Shown here: piece by piece, positions 28,301-37,103 of the stretch | How positions within the stretch are numbered: the first letter of the stretch is position 1 | Layout: each line of letters starts with the position of its first letter | From: Metabacillus flavus | GTDB taxonomy: Bacteria; Bacillota; Bacilli; Bacillales; Bacillaceae | Reading direction: 5' to 3' | Assembly: GCF_018283675.1 (NCBI RefSeq) | Contig: NZ_JAGVRK010000001.1 | Span: forward strand, 372,001 to 436,000 | Length of the DNA: 64,000 nt | Made by a program: the position numbers and the translations under genes | The notes under the pieces: model-generated | Databases searched by the model: none | The model's input: only the letters and a program-made list of their open reading frames with translations | What the model was told of the DNA's origin: nothing

Positions 28301-30028
28301 CTACAGTACCTCCTGCAGCCTGGCGTAAGCGCCATTTCTGTTCATCAGCTCCTGGTGCGTACCCTGCTCGGCGATGCCGTTTTCTTTCAGCACGATAATC
28401 CGTTCTGCATTCCGGATGGTCGACAGCCGATGGGCGATGACGAGGGTGGTGCGGTTTTGGGCAAGCCGCTCGAGTGAGTCCTTGACCACCTTTTCGCTTT
28501 CGTTGTCCAGGGCGCTGGTCGCTTCGTCAAAAATGACGATGGGCGGGTTTTTCAGGAAGACGCGGGCAATGCTGAGCCGCTGCTTCTGGCCGCCGGAAAG
28601 CCTTACGCCGCGCTGGCCGATGTCGGTGTCATATCCGTTCGGCAGCTTCATAATAAATTCATGGGCATGGGCGTTTTTTGCCGCTTCAATGATTTCTTCA
28701 TCTGTCGCATCACGGTTTCCGTAGCGAATGTTATCGAGGACGGTTCCGGCAAAAAGATATACATCCTGCTGGACGACACCGATATTTTTCCGCAGGGATG
28801 ACAAGGTGATATCCTGGATGTTTATTCCGTCAATCGTAATTTCACCATGCTGAATGTCATAAAAGCGTGGAATGAGCGTACAAATCGTTGTTTTTCCGGC
28901 GCCGGATGGACCGACGAGTGCGGCATACTCTCCGGCTTCGATCTTGAGAGAAAGATGATCCACCACATTCGGCTGATCGTCCCCGTAGCGGAAGCAGACG
29001 TTCCGGAACTCAATCGTTCCGTTGGCGTGTTCCAGCTCCATGGCTTCAGGAGAATCCGTAATGTCCGGCTCTATCTTCATCATCTCCACAAACCGTTCAA
29101 AGCCGGTCATCCCTTCCTGATAGAGAACTGCCACATTGATCACCCTCTGGATTGGCTCAATCAGGAAGCCGACGTACATTAAGAACGTAATTAGATCCGC
29201 AAGATCCAATGAGGAATGAACAATCGCTGCTCCACCCGCCACAACGACAGTGATGCTGATCAGCTGAATAAACATTTCAAAGCCATTGGAAAAATAGGCT
29301 TCGTACCTGTAGCCGGCTTTTCTGCTTTCGAGGAAGCGGTTGTTTTCGTATTCGAATTTTTCCTTTTCCAGCGCTTCATTGGTAAACGATTGGACGACCC
29401 GGATGCCGGCAAGGTTATCCTCAACCTGCGCGTTAATTTCACCGATTTGGACTTTGTTTCGTTTTAAAGCAAAATTCACTTTCCTGTTAAAATAAATCGC
29501 AAATACAGCCATGAATGGCAGGAAGGCGAAGATGGCCAGGGTCAATGGAACGTTGATTGTCAGCAGAATGACGAAGGTTCCGATAAACCTCACAGAGTAT
29601 TTCAGTAAGTCCTCTGGTCCGTGGTGATACAATTCAGAAAGCCAGAAGAGATCGTTTGTCATTCGTGACATCAGCTGTCCGGTTTTCTGCCGGTCATAGA
29701 ACGGGAAGGACAGGCTCTGGTAATGGCTGAACAGCTCGCTGCGCAAATCACTTTCCATCAACGCTCCCATCCGGTGTCCGTGATAGTCCATCACATAGTT
29801 GAATCCCATTTGAACTAAAGCGAGGACAAGCATCGCCGCTCCCGTCAGCAGAATCTGATTTAGAGAATTCTCATCCACCCCTTCCAGGACATCCTTTGTG
29901 ATATACCGGGTGAGGAGCGGATAGGCGAGGGAAATCGCAGATCCGAGAATGGAACAGACCATTACAACGGTAAATAAACGCCAATAAGGCTTATAATAGG
30001 ACAGGAATTTCTTCCATAAATGATTCAA
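28301..30028 (-). CDS. ABC exporter, fused permease/ATPase (multidrug or lipid type)
   Basis: A 575-residue half-transporter: six membrane helices in the N-terminal 320 residues, then an ATPase with Walker A GPSGAGKTT (about 373-381), signature LSGGQKQR (about 476), Walker B VIFDEATSALD and the IAHRLSTI H-loop. It should act as a homodimer, of the MsbA/BmrA/YgaD type. Substrate cannot be read from sequence. TTG start at 30028 with AAAGGGG nine bases upstream. No partner half-transporter lies next to it. Confidence 0.88.
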   Translation of the reverse strand: MNHLWKKFLSYYKPYWRLFTVVMVCSILGSAISLAYPLLTRYITKDVLEGVDENSLNQILLTGAAMLVLALVQMGFNYVMDYHGHRMGALMESDLRSELFSHYQSLSFPFYDRQKTGQLMSRMTNDLFWLSELYHHGPEDLLKYSVRFIGTFVILLTINVPLTLAIFAFLPFMAVFAIYFNRKVNFALKRNKVQIGEINAQVEDNLAGIRVVQSFTNEALEKEKFEYENNRFLESRKAGYRYEAYFSNGFEMFIQLISITVVVAGGAAIVHSSLDLADLITFLMYVGFLIEPIQRVINVAVLYQEGMTGFERFVEMMKIEPDITDSPEAMELEHANGTIEFRNVCFRYGDDQPNVVDHLSLKIEAGEYAALVGPSGAGKTTICTLIPRFYDIQHGEITIDGINIQDITLSSLRKNIGVVQQDVYLFAGTVLDNIRYGNRDATDEEIIEAAKNAHAHEFIMKLPNGYDTDIGQRGVRLSGGQKQRLSIARVFLKNPPIVIFDEATSALDNESEKVVKDSLERLAQNRTTLVIAHRLSTIRNAERIIVLKENGIAEQGTHQELMNRNGAYARLQEVL

Positions 30029-30064
30029 TTAATTTACCCCTTTATTGTGCAGATTTCACATGGC

Positions 30065-30109
30065 TGCACAGGTCAGGGGGTCAGTGCATTCCGGCCCCCC
30101 TGTGTGCAT
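30065..30109. repeat. Short relative of the intergenic repeat family (R4)
   Basis: TGCACAGG...GGGGG pairs with CCCCCCTGTGTGCA around a core containing GGGTCAGTGCA, the end sequence of the short unit of R3 (19387-19397). A remnant or minimal copy in the 180-base gap upstream of the ABC gene. Confidence 0.5.
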
Positions 30110-30208
30110 GTAGCTTACCAGTCATTGCGTTTTTCATTCAGTTTCCTCCTCCATTTAATGTTAAAATTAGTATACAGTATTTTCTGTTAATTTAAAGGGG
30201 ATTTTTGG

Positions 30209-30585
30209 ATGAAAATCTTATTAAGGAAAGGGATAACAGCTGCTATTTCAGCTTTTCTTGCTTCATTGGCCCTGCAAATTATTCATAATGTGACCTCCAC
30301 GATTGCGGGGGACTGGATAGCTGTATATTTCCTTTACGGGCTTGCTGTGTATGCCGCAGGCGGAATCCCGATTTCGTACTTGCTTGACTTTGCTGCAGGG
30401 AATAGGGGGCTTTGGGAAGAGTGCTGAAGCTGATTTTGTACTCTTTTGCAGGAGCCGTCATACTTCTTGCATTCTTTAAGTTTGCTGAAATTACTTGGCA
30501 GCTCGCTGCTTTCGGAGGATTTGCGGCACTTTTATTTTTAGCGGTTGAAACCATCATAAAAAAGAGGAGCAGCATCTCCTCTTAG
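30209..30585 (+). pseudogene. Frameshifted paralogue of the 24450-24833 membrane protein
   Basis: The frame from ATG 30209 encodes three hydrophobic segments and reaches SYLLDFAAGNRG before a premature stop at 30427. The -1 frame then continues without a stop through GALGRVLKLILYSFAGAVILL and further to IIKKRSSISS and a TAG at 30583-30585. Alignment by eye to the intact relative (PVSYLADVITNRKNLKFLVFFTAGALILQ, quoted here in two parts: PVSYLADVITNRKN and LKFLVFFTAGALILQ) joins both parts smoothly. The lesion is probably one G lost from the run at 30405-30409. Its end overlaps the converging permease gene by four bases. Confidence 0.72.
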
Positions 30586-31916
30586 CATCCAGATTCATTT
30601 TGCTCCCACTTCTTTTTCATCACAAGGCACATGATACCGATGATGGCTGCGAACAGCAGGCTTAGAAAAAATCCGGAACGGCCGGTTTTCTCCAGCAGAG
30701 TACCCGCAATTGCGGCAGCGAGCATGAGGATACCGGCCACGGCAATCATTTTTTCCATAACGGCCAGCTTTAAAATTTTCAGCGAAGAGAGGATAATAAA
30801 GCTCCAATTGTACAGCAGCATGATTCCGGCTGCCGTTGTGATGTATTCGTAGATTTTACCAGGCAAAATCAGGGCTGCGATAATGGAGAGCAGCATTCCG
30901 GCTGTGGCAAGGCCGAGTGACGGAAGGGCGAGCTTTCGTTTACCTTTCGTTGTTTTGGCGAAGAATTTCGGTGCATCTCCGTCTTCCCCGAGCGTGACGA
31001 GCAGGGTCGTGACACCGAACAAGGCGGCAGTTAGGGTGGAGAAGCCCGCAATAATGATGGCCGCATTGAAGACGTGAGGAAAAAAGGATAGATCGTAGCC
31101 GCTGAGAGCCGTGACAAAGGGGCTCTCTTTCTCGTTAAAGGAGCTGATGGAAGTCATGCTGACAGCGAGAACCAGGGAGGCTATATAAATAGCGGTCAGC
31201 AAAATCAGCATGACGGAGCCTGCTTTCGGGGCATCTTCCTTTTTCTCCAATTGCATGGCCATCAGTCCGATTACTTCAATTCCTCCAAATGCGTAAAATG
31301 CATAAATGAGGGAGGAGCCGAAGCCTTTCCAGCCATCATGGAAAAGCTGATCCTGAGCGAGCGGGAGGGACGGCTTCTGTGCGTCACCGGGGATCCAGCC
31401 GGCGATGGCAGCAATGGCAAGGATAATGAACATCACAATCGCTGCCACCTTGGCAATGGCCATCATGTTTTCGAGCCGGTCAAAGCCCTTCGTTCCAGCC
31501 AGGACGACAAGAATGGAGAGCACCGCGTATCCGGACGCAAACAGCCAGAGCGGAACATGGGGAAACCAGAATTTCGAAAGAATCGCAAGCGCTGTCAGCT
31601 GGCTTCCCATAATGAGGATATTCGACGTCCAGTAATTCCAGCCGCAGCTAAACCCCGCCCATCGTCCGAACGCTTTTCCCGAGTAATAGCAAAACGAACC
31701 CTTCTGCGGGTCCTTAGCCGTCATTTTGGCCAGCAATCTGTAAACGATATATGTACCGAGCGCAGCAAGCAGGAACGAGAAAATGATCGACGCTCCCGTT
31801 ACTTTAATTCCGATGCTTGAGCCTAGAAAATAGCCGGTTCCAATGGTGCAGCCAATTCCAATCAGCGACAGCTGCCACCACTTCAATTGTTCTTCTTTTT
31901 TATTTTGATTTGCCAC
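30582..31916 (-). CDS. APC-family amino acid permease
   Basis: 444 residues with 12 membrane helices. The N-terminal LSLIGIGCTIGTGYFLGSS is the helix 1 unwound GxGxxxG motif of the APC superfamily, followed by GSFCYYSGKAFGRWAGF after helix 2. It resembles the lysine/basic and neutral amino acid permeases of Bacillus, but I cannot assign a substrate. ATG at 31916. Short tail KKKWEQNESGC is cytoplasmic. Confidence 0.85.
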   Translation of the reverse strand: MANQNKKEEQLKWWQLSLIGIGCTIGTGYFLGSSIGIKVTGASIIFSFLLAALGTYIVYRLLAKMTAKDPQKGSFCYYSGKAFGRWAGFSCGWNYWTSNILIMGSQLTALAILSKFWFPHVPLWLFASGYAVLSILVVLAGTKGFDRLENMMAIAKVAAIVMFIILAIAAIAGWIPGDAQKPSLPLAQDQLFHDGWKGFGSSLIYAFYAFGGIEVIGLMAMQLEKKEDAPKAGSVMLILLTAIYIASLVLAVSMTSISSFNEKESPFVTALSGYDLSFFPHVFNAAIIIAGFSTLTAALFGVTTLLVTLGEDGDAPKFFAKTTKGKRKLALPSLGLATAGMLLSIIAALILPGKIYEYITTAAGIMLLYNWSFIILSSLKILKLAVMEKMIAVAGILMLAAAIAGTLLEKTGRSGFFLSLLFAAIIGIMCLVMKKKWEQNESGC

Positions 31917-31962
31917 GTTCAGTCCCCCAGTCTAGCCTTTATTTTTTCCGGGGGAGCTCATT

Positions 31963-32592
31963 TTATGTGCTAAAAAAAAGCTGGTACGCTTCGTAGCCAA
32001 AATATAATCCGAACCCAACAAGAGACAGACCTGATATACAGGAGATGACCTGCAGCGTCCGGTTATTCAAAAATCCGCGTGCGAAGCTTGAGGCGCCGGC
32101 CATGCAGACATCCCAAATGAGCAGTCCCAGTAAGATAGAGCCGCTGTATAAAAGAAGCTGTGTGTGTTCATACATCGCTGCAGTTTTCGCTAAAACTGAT
32201 CCGTAAATGCCGACCCAAAACATAATCGTCAGGGGATTTGTCAGGGACATCATAAAGCCGATCAGATAGGACTTGGTGAGTGAATTGGAAAGCTCCTTCC
32301 TCAGCTCCACACTTTTGCTTGCCTGAAGCAGACTCTCAATCCCGGTATAGGTCAGGACAAAGAATCCGAACAGCCAGAGAAACGCTTTAACGATGGGGAT
32401 TTCGATAAATTGGACAAGCCCCATGAAAACCGCAAGCATATAAAGAATATCAGCCGTAATCGATCCAAGGCCGATAAGCCAGGAATGCCAGAAGCCTCGA
32501 TTGAAGCCTCTCTCAATTTGCGCCGCATTGATCGGGCCAATGGGGGCGGCAAGAGAAATTCCGAGCAGGATATGACTAATAAATGTATTCAT
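31963..32592 (-). CDS. LysE-family amino acid exporter
   Basis: 209 residues and six membrane helices. The family motif in helix 1 is clear: SLAAPIGPINAAQIERGFNRGF, given as SLAAPIGPI and GFNRGF. MMSLTNPLTIMFWVGIYG is the second conserved segment (about 115-132). Such proteins export amino acids or analogues. ATG at 32592, ribosome binding site AAGGAGAGGACGA. It reads in the same direction as the permease before it, with a 46-base gap. Confidence 0.85.
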   Translation of the reverse strand: MNTFISHILLGISLAAPIGPINAAQIERGFNRGFWHSWLIGLGSITADILYMLAVFMGLVQFIEIPIVKAFLWLFGFFVLTYTGIESLLQASKSVELRKELSNSLTKSYLIGFMMSLTNPLTIMFWVGIYGSVLAKTAAMYEHTQLLLYSGSILLGLLIWDVCMAGASSFARGFLNNRTLQVISCISGLSLVGFGLYFGYEAYQLFFST

Positions 32593-32679
32593 TCGTCCTC
32601 TCCTTGTATGTTTTCTCTATATGTATTCCGGGGCTGTCCAAATATCCCAAAAATTAAGAAAAGCCATAACCCGTGATGG

Positions 32680-32925
32680 TTATAGCGGACCTTGATCTTC
32701 TAAAGCTTCCAATGTTTCGTGCAGATGGATGACCTGTTCGGCAGCGAGGTCCAGGCGGTGCCGCGCTTCCGGATCGAGCTCATCGTTTTGATGCCTCGCA
32801 ATTTGCTCCTTTGCGAGCTCAAGTTTTTGGAGCGCCTGCTGGAATTCCCCTGATTCTGGGTTTCCCTGTGCATCAACGACTGCTTTTTCCGCATGATGAA
32901 GGGCGTGCAATGCGTCATCGATCAT
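32680..32925 (-). CDS. Small helical hypothetical protein (81 aa)
   Basis: The protein is predicted to be all-helical and amphipathic, with heptad-like spacing of leucine and alanine (LQKLELAKEQIARH, RHRLDLAAEQVIHLHETLEAL) and many histidines. No membrane helix, no motif that I recognise. ATG at 32925 follows AAAGGGGGATTCACA. Codon use is like the surrounding backbone genes, so it looks like a native small cytoplasmic protein. Confidence 0.6.
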   Translation of the reverse strand: MIDDALHALHHAEKAVVDAQGNPESGEFQQALQKLELAKEQIARHQNDELDPEARHRLDLAAEQVIHLHETLEALEDQGPL

Positions 32926-33042
32926 TGTGAATCCCCCTTTTTTCTTTTAGCTTTTACAGGTATGAAAACAACTATTCTAAGCTGTTTACAATGAATTTTT
33001 TTAGGATATATAATACGAAACAGCATAATAGGGGGGAAGTTC

Positions 33043-33951
33043 ATGCAGGACAGCAGGGAGTATGAAAACTGGAAATGGCTTTCTCTGGAATCATTTGATG
33101 ACCGGCTTTTAGAAACGCTTGACTATAAGAATCAATGGAAGAGCCTGATCCAGTATGGCCACGAAAATCAAATGCACGTACAGGCGCTGAAACTGGATGG
33201 GGAAGTTGTTTACGGCTCTCTCGTATACAGTGATGAGGGAGAGGATGTCCAAAAGGTTTTCCGCTATTACATAAATAAAGACCAATTAGTGACGATTGGA
33301 TTGGATACCCGGTCGCTGAAACAGGTGAATGAACACGACTTGCATAAGAAGCTTCAGGAATCTGAGCAGGCTCCTGAAGGTTTTTTCGTGCTATTGCACG
33401 GATTGGCGAAGCATTATCTGGACGGCATTGATGAGTTTGAGCAGAAGATGGAAAAGGTCCTGAAAGAAGTGCAGCGCAATAATAAATCGAGCATCCTGAA
33501 CAAAATCTATGATCTGCGGCATTCTCTGCTGACATGGAAAAGTCTGATTTTAAAGGTTGTTGAAGTGAAAAAAGGAATTGAAGAAGCATTTTTAGGAAAA
33601 ACCGATTCATGGGTGGAATATAAACGAATCGATAAGCAGCTGGAGCGGGGGATGTCCCTTCTGAAGGAATACCAGGAGGAGATTGACACCGTTATCCGCC
33701 TCGAGGAGGTCATTTCCACAAATAATGGAAATGAAATCATGAAATCCCTCACCATCATTACCATTCTGTTTACACCATTAACGGCATGGAGTGCGCTATG
33801 GGGAATGAACTTCGAAAAAATGCCGGAGCTGAAGTGGGAGCTCGGCTATCCGCTCGCGATCTTAATCATCGTCTCTACGACCGTTTTCATCTATTGGTAT
33901 ATGAACTCAAAAGGCTATATGAAGGATTTATTGAGGCGAAGGAAGGATTGA
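33043..33951 (+). CDS. CorA-family magnesium/divalent cation transporter
   Basis: 302 residues. A long N-terminal cytoplasmic domain with an alpha-helical funnel (about 150-240), then two C-terminal membrane helices. The first ends in the diagnostic GMN motif (ALWGMNFEKMPEL, about 262-274); the second is LAILIIVSTTVFIYWYM. A basic tail follows (LLRRRKD). It should form a pentameric channel for Mg2+ or related ions. ATG after GGGGGGAAGTTC. Monocistronic with its own terminator. Confidence 0.9.
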   Translation: MQDSREYENWKWLSLESFDDRLLETLDYKNQWKSLIQYGHENQMHVQALKLDGEVVYGSLVYSDEGEDVQKVFRYYINKDQLVTIGLDTRSLKQVNEHDLHKKLQESEQAPEGFFVLLHGLAKHYLDGIDEFEQKMEKVLKEVQRNNKSSILNKIYDLRHSLLTWKSLILKVVEVKKGIEEAFLGKTDSWVEYKRIDKQLERGMSLLKEYQEEIDTVIRLEEVISTNNGNEIMKSLTIITILFTPLTAWSALWGMNFEKMPELKWELGYPLAILIIVSTTVFIYWYMNSKGYMKDLLRRRKD

Positions 33952-33981
33952 GTCTGGCTCACAGCGGGTCAGGCTTTTTTT
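33951..33981 (+). terminator. Terminator of the CorA gene
   Basis: AGTCTGGCTC pairs with GGGTCAGGCT (with G-U pairs) around ACAGC, then seven T residues. Confidence 0.75.
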
Positions 33982-34049
33982 GCGGAATGAAACGGGCTCC
34001 GCAATGAATAAAATGCAAAAGACGTTCGAATGAGAGGGGATTCATCAGC

Positions 34050-34949
34050 ATGTATCCATATTACCCCTATTACAGCAAGAAAATAGAGTGTGAAGATAAG
34101 CCGCTGACCTTCCCGCCTCAAGCTCAGGATCAGCAGCCGGGCTTTGAATATTTGATGAACCCGAGGCCCATTTCCGAGAATCCGGATTATAAAGGAAGCG
34201 GAAAACTGGAGGGGGAGACGGCTATCATCAGCGGGGGAGACAGCGGAATCGGAAGAGCAGTGGCCTATGCTTTTGCAAAAGAAGGAGCGGACTTAGTTAT
34301 TCCTTATTACAATGAACACCAGGATGCGGAGGAGACAAAGCGGAGAATCGAAACCTTTGGAAGACGCTGCCTCCTTATGCCTGGGGACCTAACGGAAGAG
34401 AAGCAGAATCAAAAGGTTGTGTCCGAAACCCTTGAGACCTTTGGAAAGATTGATGTCGTGGTTAATAATCTCGCGGTTCAATATCCACAGGTGGATTTCC
34501 TGAAGATTACCGCCGAGCAATTTGATAAAACGTTCAAAACCAACATCTATGCGTATTTTTATTTGACGAAGGAAGCCGTCCCCCATCTGAAACAGGGAGC
34601 ATCCATCATAAACACAGCTTCTGTCACCGCCTATAAAGGACAAAAGGAACTTGTCGACTACTCTGCCACAAAGGGTGCCATTGTTTCATTTACCCGTTCT
34701 CTTTCACTAAACCTCATACCTAAAGGCATCCGGGTGAACAGCGTGGCCCCAGGTCCTGTCTGGACACCGCTCACCGTCTCTAGCTTTGACCCAGACCGGG
34801 TGAGTAAATTTGGTCTGCAGTCAGCTTCCAAAAGGGCTGCCCAGCCATTCGAGCTTGCCGCGGCATATGTTTATCTCGCCTCGGATGACTCGCGCTATGT
34901 CACAGGGGAGACCCTCCATGTAAATGGGGGGCAAATGGTCACGGCATAA
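34050..34949 (+). CDS. SDR-family oxidoreductase (YhdF/YdaD-like)
   Basis: 299-residue classical short-chain dehydrogenase. The 50-residue N-terminal extension, with FEYLMNPRPISENPDYKGSGKL, is typical of the Bacillus general-stress branch. The cofactor loop is SGGDSGIGRAVAYAFAKEGAD (about 66-86, quoted as SGGDSGIGRA), the active site has NNLAVQ, S in NTASVT and YSATKGA, with the Tyr and Lys four apart. Physiological substrate is unknown; B. subtilis YdaD is SigB dependent. ATG after AGAGGGGATTCATC. Confidence 0.9.
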   Translation: MYPYYPYYSKKIECEDKPLTFPPQAQDQQPGFEYLMNPRPISENPDYKGSGKLEGETAIISGGDSGIGRAVAYAFAKEGADLVIPYYNEHQDAEETKRRIETFGRRCLLMPGDLTEEKQNQKVVSETLETFGKIDVVVNNLAVQYPQVDFLKITAEQFDKTFKTNIYAYFYLTKEAVPHLKQGASIINTASVTAYKGQKELVDYSATKGAIVSFTRSLSLNLIPKGIRVNSVAPGPVWTPLTVSSFDPDRVSKFGLQSASKRAAQPFELAAAYVYLASDDSRYVTGETLHVNGGQMVTA

Positions 34950-35009
34950 GTGTAGCTCAAATCCAATTAGGGTATGGAGAGAGTAAGAGACAAAAAAGGA
35001 GACGGGATT

Positions 35010-35738
35010 ATGGCACGCAAACCGATTATAGGTATAACAGGATCACAAAAAGAAGTGAACGGAATCGATCATTCCTTCGTACACGCCAAATATCCGGAAG
35101 CCGTCCTGAGAGCGGGCGGCATTCCGGTTATTCTGCCGCTCGGGAACGATGGAGCTGCAAAGGCTTGGATGGACACGATTGATGGATTGCTTTTAAGCGG
35201 AGGAGAGGATGTGGATCCTCAATCCTACGGGGCAAATCCGCATCCGGAGCTCGGCAAAGTCATTTTGGAACGGGATGAAACGGAAATCGCGCTTGTGAAG
35301 GAAGCGGAAAAGCAGCGCACACCGATCTTCGCCATCTGCCGCGGTATTGCTTCGTTAAATGTAGCACTCGGTGGTACACTGACCCAGGATATTCACAGCC
35401 AGCTTGAGGGTGGAATCAAGCATCATCAGGAAGGCTCACGCATCAACGCCACCCATGAATGTAATGTAGAAGAGGGAAGCCGGCTGCACAGAATTTTAGG
35501 TGATACGAAGATCAGCATCAATAGCATGCATCACCAGGCACTCGATCAAGTAGCCGATAACCTGAAAGTGACGGCCAAGGCACCCGACGGCGTTATTGAA
35601 GCGGTCGAAGGCACAGATTCAGACTGGTCCCTCCTTGCCGTACAATGGCACCCGGAGGAAATGGCTGTGAAATACGAAAGCATGCAGAGACTGTTTGATG
35701 CGTTTGTGGAAGAATGTTCAATGAAAGAAAAGGTGTAA
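35010..35738 (+). CDS. Gamma-glutamyl-gamma-aminobutyrate hydrolase family protein (peptidase C26)
   Basis: A 242-residue class I glutamine amidotransferase-like hydrolase. The start is the ATG at 35010 (MARKPIIGITGS), six bases after AAAAAAGGAGAC; an in-frame ATG 36 bases upstream lacks a ribosome binding site. Catalytic Cys in PIFAICRGIASLNVALGG (about 112, quoted as FAICRG), catalytic His in LAVQWHPEE (about 217). PuuD-like enzymes cleave gamma-glutamyl-GABA in putrescine breakdown, but the family also contains other gamma-glutamyl hydrolases, and no polyamine genes are nearby. Confidence 0.85.
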   Translation: MARKPIIGITGSQKEVNGIDHSFVHAKYPEAVLRAGGIPVILPLGNDGAAKAWMDTIDGLLLSGGEDVDPQSYGANPHPELGKVILERDETEIALVKEAEKQRTPIFAICRGIASLNVALGGTLTQDIHSQLEGGIKHHQEGSRINATHECNVEEGSRLHRILGDTKISINSMHHQALDQVADNLKVTAKAPDGVIEAVEGTDSDWSLLAVQWHPEEMAVKYESMQRLFDAFVEECSMKEKV

Positions 35739-35745
35739 AAATAAG

Positions 35746-35781
35746 AAGCGGAACTCAAGTCATATTGAGTCCCGCTTTTTT
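35746..35781 (+). terminator. Terminator of the peptidase C26 gene
   Basis: AAGCGGAACTCAA pairs with TTGAGTCCCGCTT with one internal mismatch, followed by TTTT. Confidence 0.78.
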
Positions 35782-36061
35782 CAATCATTCCTAAAATCAT
35801 ACGTCTCATAAGGTACATGCAAGGTTTGGCCGTTAATTTTGACTGTGTCTTTATCGATCCATTTCATGCTGGCTGTTAATTCCAATAGATATTCGTAGGC
35901 TTTCTGTTCCCTTTGTTAAAATTCAGTTCTCCCAGTACGGCATAGCTTGTTGTTGCTCCTCCATTAGATACGTACGCTTTAAGGGTATACGTCCCATCCG
36001 GTGACCGTACCTCTTCAATCAATTCCCCTTTAGGCAAACGGCCCATATCAATGGCTGTCAT
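35781..36061 (-). pseudogene. DUF5412-like gene with an internal frameshifting deletion
   Basis: From ATG 36061 the frame reads KGELIEEVRSPDGTYTLKAY and GATTSYAVLGELNF, typical of DUF5412, to NIYWN and a stop at 35876. Another frame directly continues TASMKWIDKDTVKING and PYETYDFRND to a stop at 35781, which is the expected C-terminus. The join suggests loss of roughly ten bases after the tryptophan codon. The ATG overlaps the NUDIX stop as ATGA with GGGAGGG before it. Usual members start with a membrane helix, which is lacking here, so the N-terminus may also be trimmed. Confidence 0.6.
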
Positions 36062-36486
36062 TCGCCCTCCCATCCTTTTAACGAAAATACACCATGCTTT
36101 TCAAAATCCTCTAAGATTTCAGTGGGCAGTTTAAGCATCGTTTGTTCCTTTGTGGCCCAAAGATAATCAGTATGCTCCTTGGAAAGGATGACTTCACGTT
36201 CCTGCGTGCTGCACAAGTATGTAATAAGGACGACCTGCCTGGTTGGATCCGTTTTGAAGGTGGAAGCGTAAAGGATTTTCTCAATATGAACCGTTAATCC
36301 GGTTTCTTCTTTGATTTCCCTAACAAGTGCTGCTTCCAAATCTTCTCCAAAAACGATTTTGCCCCCGGGACATTCCCAGCTGCCTGCACCGGTTTCATCC
36401 TGAGGAGAACGCTGAACGATTAATACTTTCCCTTGGTTCAAAATGACCCCTTTTACAGCTGCGACCGTTTTTTCTATTGTAATCAT
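36058..36486 (-). CDS. NUDIX hydrolase (MutT-like)
   Basis: 142 residues with a complete Nudix box (GGKIVFGEDLEAALVREIKEETGL, about 41-64, i.e. GX5EX7REUXEEXGU), preceded by SWECP. It should cleave a nucleoside diphosphate linked to another group, possibly oxidised dNTPs; the LIVQRSPQDETGAGSWECPGG strand (given as LIVQRSP and WECPGG) is typical of sanitising enzymes, but substrate is not certain. Coupled by ATGA to the downstream DUF5412 gene. Confidence 0.85.
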   Translation of the reverse strand: MITIEKTVAAVKGVILNQGKVLIVQRSPQDETGAGSWECPGGKIVFGEDLEAALVREIKEETGLTVHIEKILYASTFKTDPTRQVVLITYLCSTQEREVILSKEHTDYLWATKEQTMLKLPTEILEDFEKHGVFSLKGWEGE

Positions 36487-36573
36487 GCGAAATTCCCCTA
36501 ACTATTTATTTGCTAATAATTAACATTTTACCAATAAAAAGCTGGTAAAATAAGAGGGAATGGGGGTGTCTTT

Positions 36574-37044
36574 ATGTTTTCTGGAATTTTAATCATTCAT
36601 ATCGCAGCCGGATTCATTTGTTTATTAACCGGCCTCGGTGCCATGCTCTCGCAAAAAAGAAAAGGAAAGCACTGCTGGTTTGGTGAAGTGTACCACGGTT
36701 CGTTTGTGGTTATTTTTCTTAGCTCCACTACCATGGCGATCATGCATTGGGAAGAGAGTGCATACCTGTTTTACATCGGCTTCTTTTCCTACTCCTTTGC
36801 CATCATCGGGTACCTGGCCGTAAAAAAGAAGTGGAAAAACTGGCTAAGGTATCATATCAGCGGGATGCTTGGCTCCTACATAGCCGTCATCACAGCGGTT
36901 CTCGTTGTAAATGCACCGAAGATCGCCTTTTTTCAAGACATTCCAATTCTATGGATCTGGTTTTTGCCGACCATTATCGGCAGTCCGCTCATTGCACTCA
37001 CCAATGTTAAATACCGCACCAAAAAAGCATCAGCGGCGGGCTGA
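36574..37044 (+). CDS. DUF2306-like membrane protein
   Basis: 156 residues and five hydrophobic segments. Conserved histidines near helix ends (IIHIAAGFICLL, IMHWEES, RYHISGMLGSYIAVITA) suggest the DUF2306 type of b-type cytochrome-like membrane proteins, function unknown. Start ATG follows GGGGGTGTCTTT. The last codons form the left arm of a terminator. Confidence 0.65.
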   Translation: MFSGILIIHIAAGFICLLTGLGAMLSQKRKGKHCWFGEVYHGSFVVIFLSSTTMAIMHWEESAYLFYIGFFSYSFAIIGYLAVKKKWKNWLRYHISGMLGSYIAVITAVLVVNAPKIAFFQDIPILWIWFLPTIIGSPLIALTNVKYRTKKASAAG

Positions 37045-37050
37045 TGCTTT
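37024..37050 (+). terminator. Terminator overlapping the 3' end of the DUF2306-like gene
   Basis: AAAGCATCAGC pairs with GCTGATGCTTT around GGCG. The left arm encodes the KASA C-terminus. Confidence 0.65.
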
Positions 37051-37103
37051 ATCCATAAACAATTTCAAGGACTAAGAAATCTTTTGAAGAGAAGGGAATC
37101 AAC

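Noticed and set aside
31251-31820. 189-codon plus-strand frame opposite the APC permease
   Set aside because: Antisense to a well-supported 12-helix permease; charged low-complexity product, no start signal.
33041-33610. 189-codon minus-strand frame opposite the CorA gene
   Set aside because: Overlaps the CorA coding sequence completely; no credible start or domain.
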